Position numbers and translations under genes: made by a program | Part shown: positions 59,051-64,000 of the stretch, in pieces | Position numbering within the stretch: the stretch's first letter is position 1 | How the letters are laid out: each line of letters begins with the position of its first letter | Assembly (NCBI GenBank): GCA_025716855.1 | Contig: JAIXMQ010000042.1 | Span: forward strand, 62,001 to 126,000 | From: Pilaira anomala | Taxonomy: Eukaryota > Mucoromycota > Mucoromycetes > Mucorales > Mucoraceae | Reading direction: 5' to 3' | Length of the DNA stretch: 64,000 nt | Notes under the pieces: generated by a model | The model's database searches: none | Seen by the model: the letters and a program-made list of their open reading frames with translations, nothing else | Told to the model about the DNA's origin: nothing

Positions 59051-60848
59051 TTTTGTTGTTGTTGTTGTTGTGATTATAAATGTTGTAAAAAAATTATTTT
59101 GGATACTATAACATTTATTTGGTATATAGAATTACAGTTGGTATTTATCTTTTTTTTTATCAAGTAAAAAGAAAGAAAAAAGAAATATTTAAAGTGGGTG
59201 AGACAGATATTTTAGAAAAAAGATGAGTTGAAAAGAAGAAGGAAAAAGAAAAATTCGACATCCCTTTTTATTTATGCTAAAACAATCAAGTCACACCTTA
59301 TCTCAGTTATAAACGTGCGCATTATCAACTTCGTCATGGTGGGACACTAATCTTTGGTTACTAAAATAAGCAATTTGCCATACATGAATGATTTAGAATA
59401 TTCTAAAACATGTAAAATAACAAATAATCTGAATTCCAAGCTGCACTACTTGTTTATTCCCGAAATTCATTGGTTTAGATAAAACAACAGCCTTTTCTTT
59501 TCTTTTTTTACACTACTCCTTTTATTGTAGTTATAAAATAAGGGGGGATCTCTTTTTTTTTTCTCTTCTTTATTTAGGAGCTCAGAGTGAATTATACAAT
59601 GTATGTAACACCTATTAGGTAATTTTAAACATTTATTGCTCATAGATAAAGTAAGGTTAACAATGAAAGGAAAGAGGAGGAGGGAGAGAAGGAATACCGC
59701 TTGAATAACTGGTTTAAGGAGCAATTATAGATCTGCACCTATTTTCTTTTTTTGGAGCTTATACAACTAAGATCTAGACGCACAATAAACACCTTTTTTT
59801 TTGAAAGCTATCAAACTTTTATTCAACCCCTTTCTCATTCTTAAAAAAGTAGTTTTTTTTTACGCCACTATAAAGGATTTTCTCTCTCTCTCTTTCTCTC
59901 TCTCTCTCTTTATCTTAACTTGATAATTGGTTTCTTATCATGTATATATATTATGTATTTAGGCGGGTACTTTAAGCATTCTAATACATATTTCTTTTTC
60001 TTCAGCAGAGATAGAAAACAAAACTTTTTTTGTTTATCATTCTTTCTTCTTCTTTTTATAATTGAGTGGCTGATTTTTTAATGCCATTAAAAGAAATAAT
60101 TTTTCATCTTATCAATCACTTTACTATACTTACTATATGAGCCCAAAAGTAAAAACCATTACACTCAAGACATTTAACTTGTAAACTTAAATAGACATGT
60201 GGCCCAAGTAATAAACAAAAAGGAAAGAATAGATGAGAGAAAAGAGACAGTTTTTAGGTTTCTCAAATATTGGTTAGATTACACACACATATACCCTTTC
60301 CCCTATATACATTGCTGCTTTTTTTTTTGTCAGTGAGTTAGTTACACCTATACAATCAAACATCTCCTCTTTTTCTCTTCCTCACTCTCTCTCTCTATTT
60401 ATTTAAGGGTAAAAAAAAAAGGATCTTAAAGTTTAAAGTATATATTATACAATAAACATATCATGGGTTGTTAAAAAGAACATCAATTCAATCGCCCTGA
60501 ATAAATAAATATTTTTTTTTATTCTCATTGGAGTCATCCAATCAATTTAATTTTATCTATCGCGGAAGATTGATTGGTCATGACCATCAAACGCATAACT
60601 TTTCTGCACAATGACACACTTTCTCTCTGCATTTCAAAAAAAAAAAAAAAGATAAGGGCTCTTTTTTTTTTCTTTATCGCAACACGCTAAATGAAGATTT
60701 GTTGACTATCAATATTTTATGTGAGAACTTTTATAATTCCACGTGAACTATACTTTTTAATAAATCATCTGGTGTTGTGACACTCAATATAAAATTATTA
60801 AAAGGGCTTGAGCGTTTTTTGTCACGGGAAAAAAAATTTTAAGGTATT
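59051..60848. other. Intergenic, nothing identified
   Basis: 1.8 kb with many pyrimidine tracts, including (CT)n at ~59881-59908 and ~60380-60395. It probably holds the promoter of the Ecl1-like gene on its left and the 3' end of the WD40 gene on its right. No protein-like ORF. Confidence 0.5.
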
Positions 60849-62693
<1,845 letters not shown>

Positions 62694-62838
62694 ATTTGTT
62701 ACAGGCAATAGCAAAAAAAAAAAAAAAAAAAAGAAGAGGACACTTCCCCTTTTCGCGCTTTTTTTTTTCGAGAAATCTTTAAAAACGTCACGCAACTTTA
62801 CTCTCTTTTTCTTTTTTATTTTCGTATTCAAAATCAAT
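62694..62838. promoter_or_regulatory. Short divergent promoter region
   Basis: Only 145 bp separate the start codons of the RBBP4-type gene (minus) and the farnesyltransferase beta gene (plus). It contains an A18 tract (~62713), a T9 tract (~62761) and TTTCGCGC at ~62751. Both genes must draw core promoter elements from this space. Confidence 0.7.
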
Positions 62839-64000
62839 ATGGGTGTTCTTGATGGAGTAATTCCTTTACAAAGCTTACGTTTCCAAGACGACGGTTTACC
62901 AACGGATACATCTATTGACCAGGTAAAAACAAAAATAAAATCGACCGTTATTTCAACATGAAAAACTTATTTTTTTTTTCTTTTCAGAAACGAACAGAAG
63001 AATCTGTTCTTGAAAAGTATGTTCCTTATGCACCCAATAACCCCAACAAGTTATCCATCGACAGGTAAAAAAAAGTATAGGAGACTTGGTATAAAAGTAA
63101 TTATTCAAATATTCATTTATATCAATAGTATCGAATTGAAGCGTAAAAAGCATATTGCTTACTTAAAGAGAGGATTAGAAGGTTTAGGAAAATGGGCATC
63201 TGTATTAGACGCGAGTAAGCCATGGTTAGTCTATTGGATATTTCATTCGCTCGATTTATTAGAATATAAGTTTGATGATGAAATAATTAAAAGGTAAACA
63301 AACAATAATGCGTTGCCAAAAAAAAAAGACACGATATTAAAATATTATGATAGAACTGTATCTACTTTTACCAATTGGCAATTACCTACGGGCGGTTTTG
63401 GCGGTGGTAATGATCAACTTGCTCATTTAGCTACGACTTATGCAGCAATCAATGCATTAGCGATTGCAGGCACAAAAGAAACCTATGACATTTTAAACAG
63501 GTAAGTTAAAGAAAGGGAGAGAGAGAGAGAGAAATCAGTATAACGTGTTTATGATTTTTTTTTTGTACTTTTAGAGAAACTTTATATGGATTTTTAATGA
63601 GTATGAAACAACCTGATGGATCATTTACAATGCATCAAGGAGGAGAAATTGATATTCGAGGATCTTATTGTGCATTATCTGTAGCTGCATTAACGAATTT
63701 ATTGACACCGGAATTAACCGAGAATTGTATCGAATTTATTTGTAAATCGCAAACATATGAAGGTGGTATTGGTCCTTATCCAGGTAAAGAGGCTCATAAT
63801 GGATATACATTTTGTGGATTGGCTGCTATGGAAATTTTAGGTGGCATGTCTCGTTTGAATCTCGAAAAATTGACGGTAAAAAAAAAAGGGATATATATTT
63901 ATATACATTACAATTCAACTAAAAAATATATATATATAGTATTGGTGTACAGAACGTCAAATGAGTTTAGAAGGTGGATTTCAAGGCCGTACAAATAAAT
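62839..64000 (+). CDS. RAM1: Protein farnesyltransferase beta subunit, 5' part
   Basis: Six exons are visible: 62839-62922, 62988-63064, 63129-63293, 63354-63500, 63575-63875 and 63940 to the window end. All are in phase (278 codons so far). Diagnostic prenyltransferase-beta repeats are present: ASKPWLVYWIFHSLDLL, PTGGFGGGNDQLAHLATTYA, QPDGSFTMHQGGEIDIRGSY, then YCALSVAALTN, QTYEGGIGPYPGKEAH and LEGGFQGRTNK. The GGFGGG, DGSF-GGExDxRGxYC and GGFQGRxNK signatures, including the region lining the farnesyl diphosphate pocket, are intact. The zinc-ligand Asp, Cys and His lie further on, outside the window. With the alpha subunit the enzyme farnesylates CaaX proteins such as Ras and a-type pheromones. 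For exon 4 the acceptor at 63353 keeps the phase; a nearer AG at 63328 would not. Confidence 0.95.

Noticed and set aside
63294..63353. Suspected frameshift in farnesyltransferase beta
   Set aside because: The nearest AG (63328) gives a 35-nt intron and the wrong phase, but the acceptor at 63353 gives a 60-nt intron and the right phase.

Overview
The window reads as nuclear DNA of a filamentous fungus, most likely an early-diverging Mucoromycota species. It is strongly AT-rich, genes are split by many short introns (mostly 42-100 nt, GT..AG), homopolymer T and A runs are everywhere, and the recognisable genes are eukaryotic and fungal: eIF3j, a DNA polymerase alpha paralogue, an RBBP4/Hat2-type WD40 protein, farnesyltransferase beta, an Ecl1-type protein and a paladin-like phosphatase. 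The species assignment is inference; the intron-exon models were built by hand and each complete model was checked for reading phase.

Layout. (1) Positions ~7-5729 and 39888-51540 are two arms of a very large inverted repeat around a ~34 kb loop. Each arm holds the same dead LINE-type retrotransposon (EN, RT and zf-RVT remnants), the same minisatellites and the same poly-T inner edge. The right arm is longer because a 4,338-bp Mutator-like (MULE) transposon (40939-45276) sits in it with a perfect 9-bp target duplication. The left arm preserves the empty site. (2) The loop holds a truncated, frameshifted ANKRD40-like pseudogene at its left edge, a coiled-coil protein gene, a Tc1/mariner relic, a pair of MITE-like repeats, an unrecognised 384-aa gene, a decayed HAD phosphatase, an unrecognised 148-aa gene, a second Tc1 relic, eIF3j, a DNA polymerase alpha-like gene without the usual zinc-binding C-terminus, a dicarboxylate/amino acid:cation symporter, a 1,512-aa paladin-like protein with three Cx5R loops, and a nearly intact Tc1 element with TA target duplications. 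(3) Right of the repeat come a MULE/OTU-protease relic, about 5.6 kb of gene-poor DNA, an Ecl1-family gene, the RBBP4/Hat2-type gene and, divergently from it, the 5' part of farnesyltransferase beta, which runs off the window.

How it fits together. The host genes are unrelated housekeeping or regulatory genes and form no pathway. The region is best seen as an ordinary gene island invaded by several transposon families. The most unusual points are the MULE transposase fused in frame to an RTC4-like domain, the polymerase alpha paralogue that has lost the part that normally binds primase and the B subunit but kept all catalytic motifs, and the 5.7-kb inverted arms whose inner edge lies at the missing 5' end of a host gene.
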